DNA of 64,000 bases from an uncultured Alteromonadaceae bacterium (lineage in GTDB: Bacteria; Pseudomonadota; Gammaproteobacteria; Enterobacterales; Alteromonadaceae), in the NCBI GenBank assembly GCA_947503265.1, contig CANNDC010000015.1, positions 1 through 64,000 of the forward strand, read 5' to 3'. Positions 17,427 through 28,091 of this stretch are shown piece by piece; the first letter of the stretch is position 1, and each line of letters begins with the position of its first letter. The notes beneath the pieces were generated by a model. That model saw nothing but the letters and a program-made list of their open reading frames with translations, was not told the DNA's origin and did no database searches. The position numbers were made by a program, and so were the translations under genes.

Positions 17427-19664
17427 TTAAGGGTTATACGCTTTGATGAAGTCTAACAGGTCATCGAAAGGCATGGGTTTGGCGAAAAGATAACCCTGTG
17501 CGGCATCACAGCCCAGCTTTAACATATAACTTGCTTGTTCTCGCTTTTCGATACCCTCTGCGATTGTTTGAAGACCGAGTTTATTGCCAAGTGTCACAAT
17601 TGTTTCTGCAATAAATGCGGATTGATTAGGTCTAATCTCATTGATAAATGACCTATCTACTTTAAGTCGATCTAGTGGAAGTTGTTGAAGATAACTCATA
17701 GATGAAAATCCAGTGCCAAAATCATCTATTGCGATAGTCACACCGAACGCTTTAAGTTCTTTAAGAGATTCGATAACAATTTGTGGTTCGTCCATCACTA
17801 CACTTTCAGTTATCTCCAATTCGAGATATGCAGGATCAATCTTGTGTTTAATCACTGATTGTTTGACCATATTGACGAATTCGGGATCTCTAAATTGCGG
17901 CATTGAGATATTGACTGCAACTCTCACTTCACCAAAGCCTTGGTCAACAAGATCCTTTAAACGTTTACAGGACTCATCCAACACCCAAGCACCTATATCA
18001 ATAATGAGGCCTGAATATTCGGCTAAAGGGACGAAAACATCTGGAGAGATAAATTGACCATCATCGGATGGCCATCTAAGCAAGGCTTCCATACCAACAA
18101 TCTCCTCTGTCACAAGGTCAACTTGTGGCTGAAACCAAACTTGTAATTTACGCGCAGAAAAATCAGTTCTCAATTTTCTGATCAAGCCAAGACGCCAAGT
18201 GGTCTTTTCTTCCATCTCTGGTTCGTAGTAACCAAAATTGGTGTTGAGGTCTTTTTTAGCTCGATTTAACGCAATGTTGGTTTGTTTGAGTAAATTGATT
18301 CCAGTGCAATAATCTTGTCCTAACTTACAAAACCCCATGGTGATATTAATAGGCAAGGTATGATCGCCCGCTCGGAAAGGGACAGCGAACAATAGGTTGA
18401 TTCTATCTGGGTTTACCACTTCATCATGGCCAATAATGCCAAAGACATCCGCTCCAATCCTACCCATTCGAATTGATTCACCGAACTTTTCTTGAATTCG
18501 GTCGGCAACAGATACTAACAAGTTATTACCTGCATCCTGCCCTAAGCCATCGTTGACGTCTGAAAAGTGGTTAATATCGAGCAAAGCAACCACATTTTGT
18601 CGATTGCTACTATCCTTGCAGGGAGTGTCATCCAGCATGTTGATAAACTCATTTCGATTAGGCAACTTCGTTAACCAATCTCTGAATGCGGCAATACTCA
18701 ATTCGTGGAATAAATTGACGTTTTCATAGCCAACCGAAATGTTTGACACGAATACTTCCAGCAATTTTTTATCTATATCATTTATTTCATCTTTTAAATT
18801 AACGAAGACTGCGGCTTCGTAACCCGAACTATTGAGATACAAAACAGAATAGTGATCCTCAAATAAATGCGCCTTGCTTTTCAAACACTTGTCTACGGAA
18901 TCAATAATGCGGCGATCGTGCAGTGAATCTAAACGTTCATTTATATAACGGGCAAACTCTCCTGCCGCACCTAAAACATACACGCTATCTTCATTTTCTT
19001 CCTTATCCAAAACTCGACCAGCTCTGGCACAAACGATACCACCGGAATCTAATCCCAAGAGTGAGCTTATTTGTGTGACAACGCCTTCACAAAACCCTTT
19101 GATGGAATGTTCTTCTAATAAATTGGCCGAAGAATGAATAATTTTCTCCAGTCCAACTCGGCTTTGATTGATGGTTAAAATTTGTTGATATGAGCGCAAT
19201 GAAGCAATGATAGTCGTGACTAATTTATTTCGGGTCAGTTCGGTTTTAGTTTTGTAGTCATTGATGTCGTAATCAATAATGACTCTTTCTTCAGGAGCGT
19301 AACCCGGTTGGCCAGTTCGCAAAATAATTCTGGGCTCTTCCAAACCTAGGGTTTCTCGTAGATGTTTAGCGACCACTAGTCCAGCATCATCTGTTTCCAT
19401 GACCACATCGAGCAATACCACAGCTAGGCTAGATCCCAACCTCTGCATGACCTCAATAGCTTGCTGGCCGGAATAAGCATGGTGGAAATGGAGTTTCTTA
19501 CCGTTAAGGTTTAGATCAGAAAGGGCTAAGCGCGTGACCGTATGAATTTCTTCATCGTCATCGACAATTAGTATATTCCAGATGCCTAAAACATCTTCTT
19601 TCTCTGCCGAGTCATCTTCAGCGAGAAAAACAAGTTCATCGTTTTCGTATTCCATGGGATTCAC
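17427..19664 (-). CDS. Response regulator with DUF3369-like, degenerate GGDEF and EAL domains
   Basis: 745 aa cytoplasmic c-di-GMP phosphodiesterase candidate. A receiver domain (ILIVDDDEEIH, phospho-acceptor Asp in VVLLDVVMETDD) is followed by a DUF3369/GAF-like region (about 165-320), a GGDEF domain whose signature is RIGADVF instead of GGDEF, and an EAL domain. EAL signatures are intact: MEALLRW, LEITESVV, IDDFGTGFSS, AEGIE and AAQGYLFAKP. The cyclase is therefore probably inactive and the net action is c-di-GMP breakdown. No partner kinase is adjacent. An ATG three codons inside the GTG start is an alternative. Confidence 0.92.
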   Translation of the reverse strand: MNPMEYENDELVFLAEDDSAEKEDVLGIWNILIVDDDEEIHTVTRLALSDLNLNGKKLHFHHAYSGQQAIEVMQRLGSSLAVVLLDVVMETDDAGLVVAKHLRETLGLEEPRIILRTGQPGYAPEERVIIDYDINDYKTKTELTRNKLVTTIIASLRSYQQILTINQSRVGLEKIIHSSANLLEEHSIKGFCEGVVTQISSLLGLDSGGIVCARAGRVLDKEENEDSVYVLGAAGEFARYINERLDSLHDRRIIDSVDKCLKSKAHLFEDHYSVLYLNSSGYEAAVFVNLKDEINDIDKKLLEVFVSNISVGYENVNLFHELSIAAFRDWLTKLPNRNEFINMLDDTPCKDSSNRQNVVALLDINHFSDVNDGLGQDAGNNLLVSVADRIQEKFGESIRMGRIGADVFGIIGHDEVVNPDRINLLFAVPFRAGDHTLPINITMGFCKLGQDYCTGINLLKQTNIALNRAKKDLNTNFGYYEPEMEEKTTWRLGLIRKLRTDFSARKLQVWFQPQVDLVTEEIVGMEALLRWPSDDGQFISPDVFVPLAEYSGLIIDIGAWVLDESCKRLKDLVDQGFGEVRVAVNISMPQFRDPEFVNMVKQSVIKHKIDPAYLELEITESVVMDEPQIVIESLKELKAFGVTIAIDDFGTGFSSMSYLQQLPLDRLKVDRSFINEIRPNQSAFIAETIVTLGNKLGLQTIAEGIEKREQASYMLKLGCDAAQGYLFAKPMPFDDLLDFIKAYNP

Positions 19665-19821
19665 TTCTATCCATTTACAACGACATAGAGAGAAGTCGAT
19701 AACACGGCTCTCATGTCATATCTACATAGCCAACAAGCAACTCATTTAAGTGTAGCAAATTTCCCGAAACTTACTTATAACTTACCTAGACAATTACAAA
19801 TTTTTTAATCAGACTTGTCCA

Positions 19822-20706
19822 ATGAAAATAGAATCCAACAATATTCCCGCTGGTCTTGTTAAAAAAACAACGAGTGAAAAAAGCGTTGCCAGCGAAAAAG
19901 AAGACAAAGTCACGCAAGATCCTAAGCAAACTCAGACTCGCATGATGCAGTGGTTTTCTCGAGCTGGTATTTTTACCTCTAGCAAAACTAGTCTCGATCA
20001 AGAGCCGGCCAAAATTGCTGCTAGACACCAATTTATCAAGGCGCAAAGAAAAATAAAAAACTTAGAAAACATTTTGGCTATTGCATTGAAATACAGTCAA
20101 GAGCAAAGCTCGACAGAGGAAATCGACCCTGATTGGTTTTTTAGTTTTGTTGAAATGGCGGAAGATATCAACGCACCCGCGATGCAGGAATTGTGGGGTA
20201 AGATATTTTCGGTTGAGTTTGGCACTCCAGGTTCATTTTCCCTTCGAACCCTAGATACATTAAAGAAGTTAACTCACAAAGACGCAAAAATTTTTAAACA
20301 TGCGGTGGGGTTGAGTAGTCGCAAGAAAAACGAGAACAGCCTAACGATTTTGCTCGGATATCACCGGCAAGCACACTTTTTTGCTTTACTGAGAGGAGCT
20401 AAAAGTGCCCACCTAAACCTTTCCAAATATGGCTTGACCTATACTAACTTGCTATCTCTTATGGATATGGGACTAATTTTTTCCAGTGAACTAGAAACGG
20501 GCGAGTTAGCAACTAATAATAGTATTGATTATCGTTGCGCTGGGGAAACTTTTAGCCTTCAAGCTAAACAATCTGGTATTTCGCTGAATTACTATAAGTT
20601 TACGTCGACAGGAACCGAATTAGCTAGACTAGTGAATGGTAAATCAAAATCTAGCTATTTCGAAGATTTAAAAAATCTGCTTTCGCAGGGATTTGTGGTT
20701 AATTAA
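19822..20706 (+). CDS. TIGR03899 family protein
   Basis: 294 aa, no signal peptide. The N-terminal 50 residues are polar and Lys-rich. The core ([32 protein letters not shown], then [14 protein letters not shown] and [11 protein letters not shown]) matches the TIGR03899/DUF2806-type proteins found in Vibrio, Shewanella and Alteromonas. The role is unknown. Its 3' end overlaps that of cysH by 4 bp in convergent orientation. It is a single-gene unit divergent from the EAL protein. Confidence 0.75.
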   Translation: MKIESNNIPAGLVKKTTSEKSVASEKEDKVTQDPKQTQTRMMQWFSRAGIFTSSKTSLDQEPAKIAARHQFIKAQRKIKNLENILAIALKYSQEQSSTEEIDPDWFFSFVEMAEDINAPAMQELWGKIFSVEFGTPGSFSLRTLDTLKKLTHKDAKIFKHAVGLSSRKKNENSLTILLGYHRQAHFFALLRGAKSAHLNLSKYGLTYTNLLSLMDMGLIFSSELETGELATNNSIDYRCAGETFSLQAKQSGISLNYYKFTSTGTELARLVNGKSKSSYFEDLKNLLSQGFVVN

Positions 20707-21473
20707 ATCCCATCTCCAAACTCATGTAATCCACATTCACGTTTCAACCCAAAGAAACGTGTATCTTGCTCACTCATGCCAGCTTCCAGCGCACGAGACG
20801 TATGCCAGTCACCAATAGAGACATATCCTTTTTCCCAAAGCGGATGATATGGCAGGTTATTCGCTTTAAGGTATTGATGGAGCGTTTTATTTGACCAATC
20901 AATAATGGGATACACTTTAGTCTGTTGGTTTAAACGCTGCACTACCTTGAGATTTTCTCTCGAATCAGATTGTGAACGACGCAAGCCAGCAAACCATGTC
21001 TTGGCATTAAGATCCGACAACGCTTGTTGCATGGGTAAGACTTTGTTCATCTTATTGTATTTTTCAATACCTTCGGTGCCCTGTTCCCAAAGCTTGCCGT
21101 TTCGAGCTTCTTGCCATGCTGCAGATATAGGCGAACGATAAACGTGCAAATTTAAATTCAACCGTTCCGTTAGTTCATCAATAAACTGGTAAGTTTCTGG
21201 AAACAAATAGCCAGTATCGGTCAACACAACTGGAATATCTGGATATTGTTGCGTTAATAAGTGCAACATAACCGCAGACTGGGCACCAAAACTGGATGAC
21301 ACTATATGTTGACCACGCAAATTATCCAGAGACCACTTCACTCTTTGCTCAGCCGTCATGGATTCCAATTCGGTATTGAGAACATCAAACTCTGCTTGCT
21401 CGAGCTCGTTGATCCAGTTCGCTTCTTCGATTTGAACTGGTTGAACGGCTTCTTCGACAGCTAAACTAGGCAT
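20703..21473 (-). CDS. cysH: Phosphoadenylyl-sulfate (PAPS) reductase
   Basis: 256 aa. It reduces PAPS to sulfite with thioredoxin in assimilatory sulfate reduction. [15 protein letters not shown] is the nucleotide-binding P-loop-like motif, [12 protein letters not shown] the substrate loop, and the C-terminal [11 protein letters not shown] holds the catalytic Cys247. The CC pairs for an Fe-S cluster found in APS reductases are missing, so PAPS is the expected substrate. It overlaps cysI by 8 bp at the end of a cysJIH operon. Confidence 0.97.
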   Translation of the reverse strand: MPSLAVEEAVQPVQIEEANWINELEQAEFDVLNTELESMTAEQRVKWSLDNLRGQHIVSSSFGAQSAVMLHLLTQQYPDIPVVLTDTGYLFPETYQFIDELTERLNLNLHVYRSPISAAWQEARNGKLWEQGTEGIEKYNKMNKVLPMQQALSDLNAKTWFAGLRRSQSDSRENLKVVQRLNQQTKVYPIIDWSNKTLHQYLKANNLPYHPLWEKGYVSIGDWHTSRALEAGMSEQDTRFFGLKRECGLHEFGDGI

Positions 21474-23190
21474 AAAAATCCTTAGCGGAATTAACCACAG
21501 GCGCCACTACTTCTGTTCGAATCAAGAAATCACCAAAAGCTTCGTTTTCTTGACCATCTTTAGACCATTTACCAATAAGCAAGTCCAAGTCTTCAAGAAT
21601 CTCTTGTTCACTTATATTTTCTTTGTACATTTTTGGAATACGCGTGCCTTGCCTATCACCACCTAGGTGGAAGTTATATTTGCCAGGCCCTTTACCGACC
21701 AAACCAACCTCGGCTAACATCGCGCGACCACATCCGTTAGGGCAACCCGTGACACGGAAAATAATGCTTCTTTCAGCAATACCGTGCTTGGCTAAAAGTT
21801 CTTCTATGTCGGTAACAGCGCTGGGTAAGTAACGCTCCGCTTCTGCCATAGCTAATGGGCAAGTTGGAAGTGACACGCACGCCATAGAATCCATACGCTG
21901 ATTGCTCACACCATCGGTGATCAAGCCGTTGTCTCTAGCAATCTTCTCAATCGCGTCTTTATTTTTTGGTTCAACACCCGCAATGATTAAATTTTGGTTT
22001 GCTGTTAAACGCAGGTCACCTGTATGAATTTTGGCAATTTCAGCACAACCCGTTTTCAACGTTTTTCCCGGATAATCAAGAATACGGCCATTCTCAATAA
22101 ACACGGTTAGATGATATTTGCCATCAACACCTTCAACCCAACCGAAGCGATCTCCACGACTGGTAAATTCATAAGGGCGACTATCAGCAAAAGACACGCC
22201 GGCACGCTTTTCAACTTCCGCTTTGAAGTTTTCTACGCCGACACGTTCAAGGGTGTATTTGGTTTTCGCGTTTTTACGATTAACTCGGTTACCCCAGTCA
22301 CGTTGTACGCTTACGACAGCTGCAGCCACATCAAGAGCGTGTTCTGCTGAGATATAACCAAAATCATCTGCTTTACGCGGGAAGGTTGTGTGATCACCAT
22401 GGGTCATGGCAAGTCCGCCACCAACCAAGACATTAAATCCAACTAATTCACCTTGTTCCGCGATTGCCACAAAATTGAGGTCATTTGCATGCACATCAAT
22501 ATCATTGTGAGGGGGTATAACCACGGTTGTTTTGAATTTACGAGGAAGATAGTTATTTCCTAAAATAGGTTCCTCTTCTGTTGTTTCAACCTTTTCACCG
22601 TCTAACCAAATCTCTGCATATGCCTTTGTTTTAGGAAGTAAGTGTTCACTTATCTTTTTAGCCCATTGATATGCCTGCTGATGAACAACAGATTCGACAG
22701 GGTTAGAAGTACACAAAACATTTCGGTTAACGTCACCTGCCGTAGCGATAGAATCGATGCCTACTTTGTTCAGCGTTTGGTGCATTAGCTTTATTTGAGG
22801 CTTTAACACACCGTGAAACTGAAATGTTTGACGAGTGGTAAGGCGAATGCTGCCATACAAACTATGATCTTCGGCAAATTTATCGATGGCTAACCACTGA
22901 TCTGGAGTGATGATTCCACCGGGTAGACGGGCACGCAACATCACATTTTGTAGTGGTTCTAATTTCTGTTTGGCTCTTTCAGCACGAATATCACGATCAT
23001 CTTGCTGATACATTCCGTGGAATCGTATCAATTGGAAATTATCTGACGTGAATCCACCAGTTAAGTCATCAGTCAAATCTTCAGAAATAGTCCCGCGCAA
23101 CAAGTTACTGTCGCCCTTAATACGCTCGTTCTCTGATAATTTACCTTCGACAACAAACTGCTTATCGATAGGAAACTCTTGACTACTCAT
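21466..23190 (-). CDS. cysI: Sulfite reductase (NADPH) hemoprotein beta component
   Basis: 574 aa, full length. It reduces sulfite to sulfide with six electrons passed from CysJ. The siroheme/4Fe-4S ligand motifs [17 protein letters not shown] and [15 protein letters not shown] are intact, as are the sulfite-binding Arg regions ([12 protein letters not shown]). It overlaps cysJ by one base (TAATG) and cysH by 8 bp, so the three are translationally coupled. In other gammaproteobacteria the operon is activated by CysB under sulfur limitation; no CysB site was confidently seen. Confidence 0.98.
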   Translation of the reverse strand: MSSQEFPIDKQFVVEGKLSENERIKGDSNLLRGTISEDLTDDLTGGFTSDNFQLIRFHGMYQQDDRDIRAERAKQKLEPLQNVMLRARLPGGIITPDQWLAIDKFAEDHSLYGSIRLTTRQTFQFHGVLKPQIKLMHQTLNKVGIDSIATAGDVNRNVLCTSNPVESVVHQQAYQWAKKISEHLLPKTKAYAEIWLDGEKVETTEEEPILGNNYLPRKFKTTVVIPPHNDIDVHANDLNFVAIAEQGELVGFNVLVGGGLAMTHGDHTTFPRKADDFGYISAEHALDVAAAVVSVQRDWGNRVNRKNAKTKYTLERVGVENFKAEVEKRAGVSFADSRPYEFTSRGDRFGWVEGVDGKYHLTVFIENGRILDYPGKTLKTGCAEIAKIHTGDLRLTANQNLIIAGVEPKNKDAIEKIARDNGLITDGVSNQRMDSMACVSLPTCPLAMAEAERYLPSAVTDIEELLAKHGIAERSIIFRVTGCPNGCGRAMLAEVGLVGKGPGKYNFHLGGDRQGTRIPKMYKENISEQEILEDLDLLIGKWSKDGQENEAFGDFLIRTEVVAPVVNSAKDFYA

Positions 23191-25007
23191 TAATAAACAT
23201 CCTTCTGATAACGCTTGGCTTTTCTCAGTTCAGTTAAATATTCTTCAGCTTGCTCTTCAGACTTGTTGCCGAATTTTGCAACAATACTAACGAGTGCATC
23301 ATGGACATCTTTTGCCATGTGAGTAGCGTCGCCACAAACATAAAAATGCGCACCTTCTTCAAGCCATTGATACACTTCTTCACCATTTTCGAGCAAGCGG
23401 TGTTGCACATAGATTTTTTCTTTCTGATCTCTAGAGAAAGCTAAACTCACTTTGTCGACTACACCGTCTTTAACAAAGCGTTGCCATTCAGTTTGGTAAA
23501 GGAAATCTTGGGTAAAACTCGGATTACCGAAGAACAACCAGTTCTTACCCTGGGCATCATCTTCCGCCCTCTGTTGCATGAAAGCTCTGAATGGAGCGAT
23601 TCCCGTTCCGGGGCCAACCATAATGACTGGTGTATCGGGATTTTCAGGTAATCTAAAATTGTTATTTTCTTCAATAAACACTTTGACTTGCTGGCCTTCA
23701 TCAAGGCGATTTGATAAAAATCCTGATGCTCCACCTTGACGTTTATTGCCGTCCACATCATATTCAACTAACGCAACCGTAAGATGTACTTCATCCTCTA
23801 CATCAGCTTGACTAGACGCGATTGAATAGAGGCGCGGAGTCAAAGGTCTTAGTGCTCTGGCCAATTGTTCAGCAGTAATTTTTGCTGGGAATTCACGAAT
23901 AACATCAACGATTTGACGCTCTGCAAGATACTCTCTTAACTTGTTCTTATCTTCGAACAAAGCTTGTAACTCTGCATTAGGAGCGGTTTCTAAATAACTC
24001 TTAACAAATGTTGGATAACCTAGGGTTAATTCAAATTTATCAATGAGCGCTTGTCGAATAGAAAGCGATTCATCTCCTAGGCTTACTGTTTCTTCACCAT
24101 CAATGTCTAACAAAGATAAAAATTCATCCGCTAACTGGGGATCGTTGGTAAACCAAATACCAACCGCATCTCCGGGTTGATATTGAATTCCGGAATCTTC
24201 TAATGAAATCTCTATATGACGAATGTCTTTGATAGAGTCTCTGCCAGTAATTTTTAAACTTTCAGACAAGGTCGCTGGGAAAGGATTTTTCTTTGTATAC
24301 TCACTAGCTGCGCTAGAAACTGTGCTTAATCCTGGAAGTTGAACAACTTGCGACTGACTTTTCGCCGTCAATTCGTCTTTCAACATAGTGGTTAACTGAT
24401 CAATGAAGGCTTCAGCGGCACTATCATAGTCGACATCACAATCAACTCTGTCTGCTACGCGTTTTGCACCTAAGGCTTCTAATCGTTGGTCAAAATCTTT
24501 TGCCGTTTGGCAGAAAAATTCGTAGCTAGTGTCTCCCAATCCAATGACAGCAAAACTTAAGTCAGGCAACTTGGGCGCTTTTTTACTGGCTACAAATTCA
24601 TGCAACTCAACGGCATCATCGGGCGCATCACCCTCACCATGGGTACTAACTACAACAACAACATGCGTCTCATTTTTCAATTGTTTTGCTTTATAATCAG
24701 CCATGTTTTGCAAATTGACAGCAATACCCGCATTTTCAGCTTTTGCTTTATATTCTTGCGCAATTGCTTTTGCATTGCCGGTTTGAGAACCGTACAAAAT
24801 AGTTAATTTTTTGTTTGAACTTACTGCTTCTACAGTAGGCGCAGCAATTGCTCCGGCAGCCTGTTGATTGGCTAACCCTGCAAGATAACCACTCATCCAC
24901 GTGAGTTGATCCCTATTAAGTGGGGCAATGGCATTGTTAATTTGTGTCCACTGACTATCATTTAGCACAGCGGTAGGCACTACAGCCTGATTGGTTGGTG
25001 AAGACAT
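23190..25007 (-). CDS. cysJ: Sulfite reductase (NADPH) flavoprotein alpha component
   Basis: 605 aa, full length. An N-terminal flavodoxin domain ([30 protein letters not shown]) is joined to an FNR-type reductase: FAD-binding RLYSIASSQ and [16 protein letters not shown]-binding [12 protein letters not shown], and the C-terminal RYQKDVY typical of CysJ. Electrons flow NADPH to FAD to FMN to CysI. First gene of cysJIH. The upstream 111 bp to the next gene should hold the promoter. Confidence 0.98.
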   Translation of the reverse strand: MSSPTNQAVVPTAVLNDSQWTQINNAIAPLNRDQLTWMSGYLAGLANQQAAGAIAAPTVEAVSSNKKLTILYGSQTGNAKAIAQEYKAKAENAGIAVNLQNMADYKAKQLKNETHVVVVVSTHGEGDAPDDAVELHEFVASKKAPKLPDLSFAVIGLGDTSYEFFCQTAKDFDQRLEALGAKRVADRVDCDVDYDSAAEAFIDQLTTMLKDELTAKSQSQVVQLPGLSTVSSAASEYTKKNPFPATLSESLKITGRDSIKDIRHIEISLEDSGIQYQPGDAVGIWFTNDPQLADEFLSLLDIDGEETVSLGDESLSIRQALIDKFELTLGYPTFVKSYLETAPNAELQALFEDKNKLREYLAERQIVDVIREFPAKITAEQLARALRPLTPRLYSIASSQADVEDEVHLTVALVEYDVDGNKRQGGASGFLSNRLDEGQQVKVFIEENNNFRLPENPDTPVIMVGPGTGIAPFRAFMQQRAEDDAQGKNWLFFGNPSFTQDFLYQTEWQRFVKDGVVDKVSLAFSRDQKEKIYVQHRLLENGEEVYQWLEEGAHFYVCGDATHMAKDVHDALVSIVAKFGNKSEEQAEEYLTELRKAKRYQKDVY

Positions 25008-25118
25008 AATCGCTAACCTCTAATTAGATAGGTAAAGGTTAGCGACTTTTACAAATAACAGGAAAGACTAAAATAAGATTTTTTATTACTATATGGACTT
25101 AAAAAAATTGAAAGTTTT

Positions 25119-25877
25119 TTAAAAGTGCACTTCTAGCCCTGCAAAAACACCACTAAATTCAAAATCAGTGTAAATATCGTCCAGATCATCCAACTCCAAA
25201 GTCACAGCGCGATACCCCACTTGCAGGGTCATATCAACAGCAAGGTTATCAACAAATTCATAAGTAAGCGCCACTTCCACATCACTTAGCGTATGATCAT
25301 CGATAGACAAATAACTACCTTCTGCATAGACACCAAGACCGGAAAACGGCAAGCCCACTGCAATACGTGAATAGATCATGGGAACTATGCCAGAAAATTC
25401 TTCTTCTGCATTATTGGAAGCATCAGCCGCATCTTCAACGTAAATTGTTCCATCAATGTGTTTGCCGTTAATACCAAGATCAAAGCTGACTAAATCATTA
25501 TCAAACAGCTCATAGTAAAGAATATAATCTGTATTGCTGACATCGACTTCGGTGTTCAAAGTTGTGTTTATGTTGAAAATTTCACCATTAAAGTCAAAAC
25601 TAGAATTCAGTGTGACATCACCCATGGTGTCCATCGCAGTGCGGCGAACTTTAATATTAGGGATAACCGGCACTGGATGTTCTAATGCGATATAGAAACT
25701 ACCTTTGGTTTCATCGTCGAATTTAAAGTTTGTGAGGTCAGTATCATTCGAAAAACCGCCTTCGGTTTCCATGTTCCAACCTTGGGCTCCCACATACAAT
25801 CCTAATAATGTGTCGGCTTTTGCGGGAATAGCGATTATCGACGCTGCCAAAGCAAGCGTTTTAAGAGAAGATTTCAA
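25119..25877 (-). CDS. TIGR04219-like outer membrane beta-barrel protein
   Basis: 252 aa with signal peptide (SLKTLALAASIIAIPAKA). The mature start DTLLGLYVGAQGWNMETEGGF, alternating beta segments and a terminal aromatic-containing strand (SGVFAGLEVHF, ending in Phe) match small 8-10 strand outer membrane proteins of the TIGR04219 family. Role unknown. It follows a DUF2333 gene after 3 bp, so both probably share a transcript. Confidence 0.82.
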   Translation of the reverse strand: MKSSLKTLALAASIIAIPAKADTLLGLYVGAQGWNMETEGGFSNDTDLTNFKFDDETKGSFYIALEHPVPVIPNIKVRRTAMDTMGDVTLNSSFDFNGEIFNINTTLNTEVDVSNTDYILYYELFDNDLVSFDLGINGKHIDGTIYVEDAADASNNAEEEFSGIVPMIYSRIAVGLPFSGLGVYAEGSYLSIDDHTLSDVEVALTYEFVDNLAVDMTLQVGYRAVTLELDDLDDIYTDFEFSGVFAGLEVHF

Positions 25878-25880
25878 TGT

Positions 25881-26873
25881 TTATCCTTGATTCAATAGTT
25901 CAGATAGTTCAATTAAAGCAGCATTTGCTCGGGAAATATAGTTCGCCATTACTAACGAGTGATTAGCAAGCATACCTAACCCGCTTCCGTTCAATACCAT
26001 TGGGCTCCAAAGCATTTGCTGAGTCGATTCCAGTTCACGAATTATCTGCCTTAAACTGACCGTTGCATTTTTCTTTTCCAACACATCGGCAAAATCGACT
26101 TCAACCGCCTTCAAGAAATGAATAAGAGCCCAAGACGCCCCTCTCGCTTCATAGAAATTATTATCGGTTTTCCACCAACTTGTTTTTTCAAAACGTTGAG
26201 CTGGATTTGGAGTCGATTGGCGTGCAGTAGGATCACCCGCTAGATCTGTGTCTAGCATTTCATGACCTACACTGGCACTTAGTTTTTGGGAGAGATTACC
26301 GAGTCTTTTTTCTACTTGCTTAAGCCAGTCGCGAAGATTGTCCGCACGCGTGAAAAACTGTGCATCACCTTCACTGCGATCAACCAAATCTGAACGATAT
26401 ATATACAATTCTTTCAAACCATCTCTGTACATAGATTCAGCGGATGGAAGAATCCAACTCAAATGGTCCATATTGAAAGAAGGCTGCGCTTTCACTAGTT
26501 GCGGATTCTCAAGAGATTGAGACTGAGAGCGGCTAAAATCTTTGCGCATAGCAAGTGCTAGATCACGCACCATTTCTAATGCCCCGTATTCCCAACTCGG
26601 CATATTGTCCATCATCACGCTTGGCGGAATAACATCGTTAGATAGATACCCTCCATTCTTGTCTAATAGACGTTCTGTCACGGCAATTAATGTGTTGGTT
26701 GTAGTGTAACCAATCACAACTTGTTCGTTGTTTTGCTGGGCAACCGCTTGAGCTTCTTGCCTGACATCAAATGAATCGGGTTCCACACTCCAATATATTG
26801 ATATTAACCAAAACAATAGGAATATGACCAAGGCGAAAATACTGATCCATTTAACATTCATAAAACGCTGCAT
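25881..26873 (-). CDS. DUF2333 family inner membrane protein
   Basis: 330 aa. One N-terminal membrane helix (ISIFALVIFLLFWLISIYW) and a large periplasmic helical part with YTTTNTLIAVTERLLDKNGGYLSNDV and PPSVMMDNMPSWEYGALEM, which identify DUF2333. The family is common in gammaproteobacteria and uncharacterised. It is in the same direction as the beta-barrel protein gene and only 3 bp away from it, suggesting a shared envelope role. Confidence 0.85.
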   Translation of the reverse strand: MQRFMNVKWISIFALVIFLLFWLISIYWSVEPDSFDVRQEAQAVAQQNNEQVVIGYTTTNTLIAVTERLLDKNGGYLSNDVIPPSVMMDNMPSWEYGALEMVRDLALAMRKDFSRSQSQSLENPQLVKAQPSFNMDHLSWILPSAESMYRDGLKELYIYRSDLVDRSEGDAQFFTRADNLRDWLKQVEKRLGNLSQKLSASVGHEMLDTDLAGDPTARQSTPNPAQRFEKTSWWKTDNNFYEARGASWALIHFLKAVEVDFADVLEKKNATVSLRQIIRELESTQQMLWSPMVLNGSGLGMLANHSLVMANYISRANAALIELSELLNQG

Positions 26874-26928
26874 AATTTTGTCCTTTCGTTTTAGTCTAAC
26901 GCTTCAACTATATTATCAAATGAAGCGA

Positions 26929-27390
26929 CTAGTGATGGTGGTGTTTTGATTTTTCTTTACCCGGTTGCACAACCGTTCCACTAATTGCGATCGTCTCACC
27001 GTCTTCTGTTATTAGGTTCAAATCTACCTTTTGATCAACTCTTAAGGGTTTGATCAAGCCGAATATCATCAGATGAAGGCCTCCTGGCTTGAACTCAACG
27101 GTTTGTCCTGCAGGAATAACGACTTTTTCTTGCTGTTGCATACTCATCATGCCGTCTTTCATAATATGAGCATGTAACTCAATTGTTTTAGCTATTTCCG
27201 AGGTTGCTGCGACCAATACTCGGTCTTTTTCACCAGTGTTGGTAATCGAAAAATAGGCTGAAGTATTCGGGACCATTGGCGGTAAAAGCCTGACTTTTGC
27301 TTCACTCACCTTTAAGTCAGCGAAACTGTCCGAGCAGACTGAAATAAATAAAACAATTAGCAAAGAAATAGAAAGTAATGGGTTTCGCAT
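26929..27390 (-). CDS. Periplasmic copper chaperone PCu(A)C
   Basis: 153 aa with a signal peptide (MRNPLLSISLLIVLFISVCS..FA). The copper-binding signature H-x10-M-x21-H-x-M is met exactly by His73, Met84, His106 and Met108. A His4 tail at the C-terminus could bind additional metal. These proteins deliver Cu(I) to the CuA site of cytochrome c oxidase, often with SCO1. No SCO or cox genes are adjacent, so the client is not shown by context. Confidence 0.92.
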   Translation of the reverse strand: MRNPLLSISLLIVLFISVCSDSFADLKVSEAKVRLLPPMVPNTSAYFSITNTGEKDRVLVAATSEIAKTIELHAHIMKDGMMSMQQQEKVVIPAGQTVEFKPGGLHLMIFGLIKPLRVDQKVDLNLITEDGETIAISGTVVQPGKEKSKHHHH

Positions 27391-27463
27391 AATAACTAGT
27401 TAATCTCAATTAATGATGAGGCTAGATTATTCTAGAAAAGCCTCATCATTGCCAATGAAATCA

Positions 27464-27793
27464 TTAATAGCTAGGGCGTCTTTTGTCTTTTACTAACCAA
27501 ATAATGACTGCGATGACGAGCAACATTGGCCAGAAGACGCTCAAGCCAGCGACAATCAATGCAATAGTCGCGGCAAATAGTCCGATAACCAGCGCACCAA
27601 ATACGCTCACTGCAACGATTACCCCCACAACGGCCATAAGTGCTCCTATTATTGTAATGCCTGCGACTGACTCCATTGAGTCAAAAATGTGATCATCAAA
27701 ATGGAAGTTGAAATCAAACCATTCAGAAGCCACAAGTCCAAAACTATATGAAATTAACACTGCTATTAAGATGGCTAACACAAAGTTTCTCAT
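27464..27793 (-). CDS. Small membrane protein downstream of pspC
   Basis: 109 aa from the ATG at 27793. A longer frame to a GTG at 27916 overlaps pspC and is rejected. It has an N-terminal signal or helix (MRNFVLAILIAVLISYSFGL), a short acidic and aromatic loop (EWFDFNFHFDDH), then two or three hydrophobic segments and a basic end (KDKRRPSY). No family recognised. It begins 23 bp after pspC in the same direction, so it is probably a third member of a phage-shock operon. Confidence 0.8.
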   Translation of the reverse strand: MRNFVLAILIAVLISYSFGLVASEWFDFNFHFDDHIFDSMESVAGITIIGALMAVVGVIVAVSVFGALVIGLFAATIALIVAGLSVFWPMLLVIAVIIWLVKDKRRPSY

Positions 27794-27816
27794 GACGTGC
27801 TCCCGACGATAATCAA

Positions 27817-28017
27817 TTAATGAGTTGGAATAAGTACAACACCTAATACATAGGCTATTGCCACTGGTACTGGAATAAAGATGAACGCAGCGATTGCAGC
27901 GATTCGCACAATCCACGCATCAAGGTTAAAGTGTTTGGCAAGTCCGGCACAAACACCCGATACCTTTCCATTTACGGTGTCACGATACAGCTGGTTAGTA
28001 TTTAAATAATCTCTCAT
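27817..28017 (-). CDS. pspC: PspC-domain envelope stress protein
   Basis: 66 aa, a minimal PspC domain: LYRDTVNGKVSGVCAGLAKHF then one membrane helix (IAAIAAFIFIPVPVAIAYVLGVVLI). E. coli PspC is about twice as long and signals secretin stress to PspA; this short version lacks the C-terminal cytoplasmic part. It follows pspA after 74 bp that contain a hairpin. GGAG is present ahead of the ATG. Confidence 0.9.
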   Translation of the reverse strand: MRDYLNTNQLYRDTVNGKVSGVCAGLAKHFNLDAWIVRIAAIAAFIFIPVPVAIAYVLGVVLIPTH

Positions 28018-28058
28018 GATGTTTCTCCAAACTTGCCTTTCGATAATTTACTTGTTGA

Positions 28059-28080
28059 ATTAGGGTCTGTTGACCCTAAT
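28059..28080. other. Perfect hairpin between pspA and pspC
   Basis: ATTAGGGTC and GACCCTAAT pair around a TGTT loop. No T-run follows on the minus strand, so it is more likely an RNA-processing or partial attenuation element than a full terminator. It could set a lower level of pspC relative to pspA. Confidence 0.7.
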
Positions 28081-28091
28081 CTAATTACTAG

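Noticed and set aside
27464..27916. 150-aa version of the psp-linked membrane protein
   Set aside because: The extra 41 residues come from reading pspC in another frame and lack sense as a signal; the ATG at 27793 is preferred.
17106..28075. A 16-nt string (TTAGGGTCTGTTGACC) shared by 17106-17121 and 28060-28075 as evidence of the same IS end
   Set aside because: About one shared 16-mer pair is expected by chance in 64 kb counting both strands, and the 28-kb copy is explained by a hairpin.
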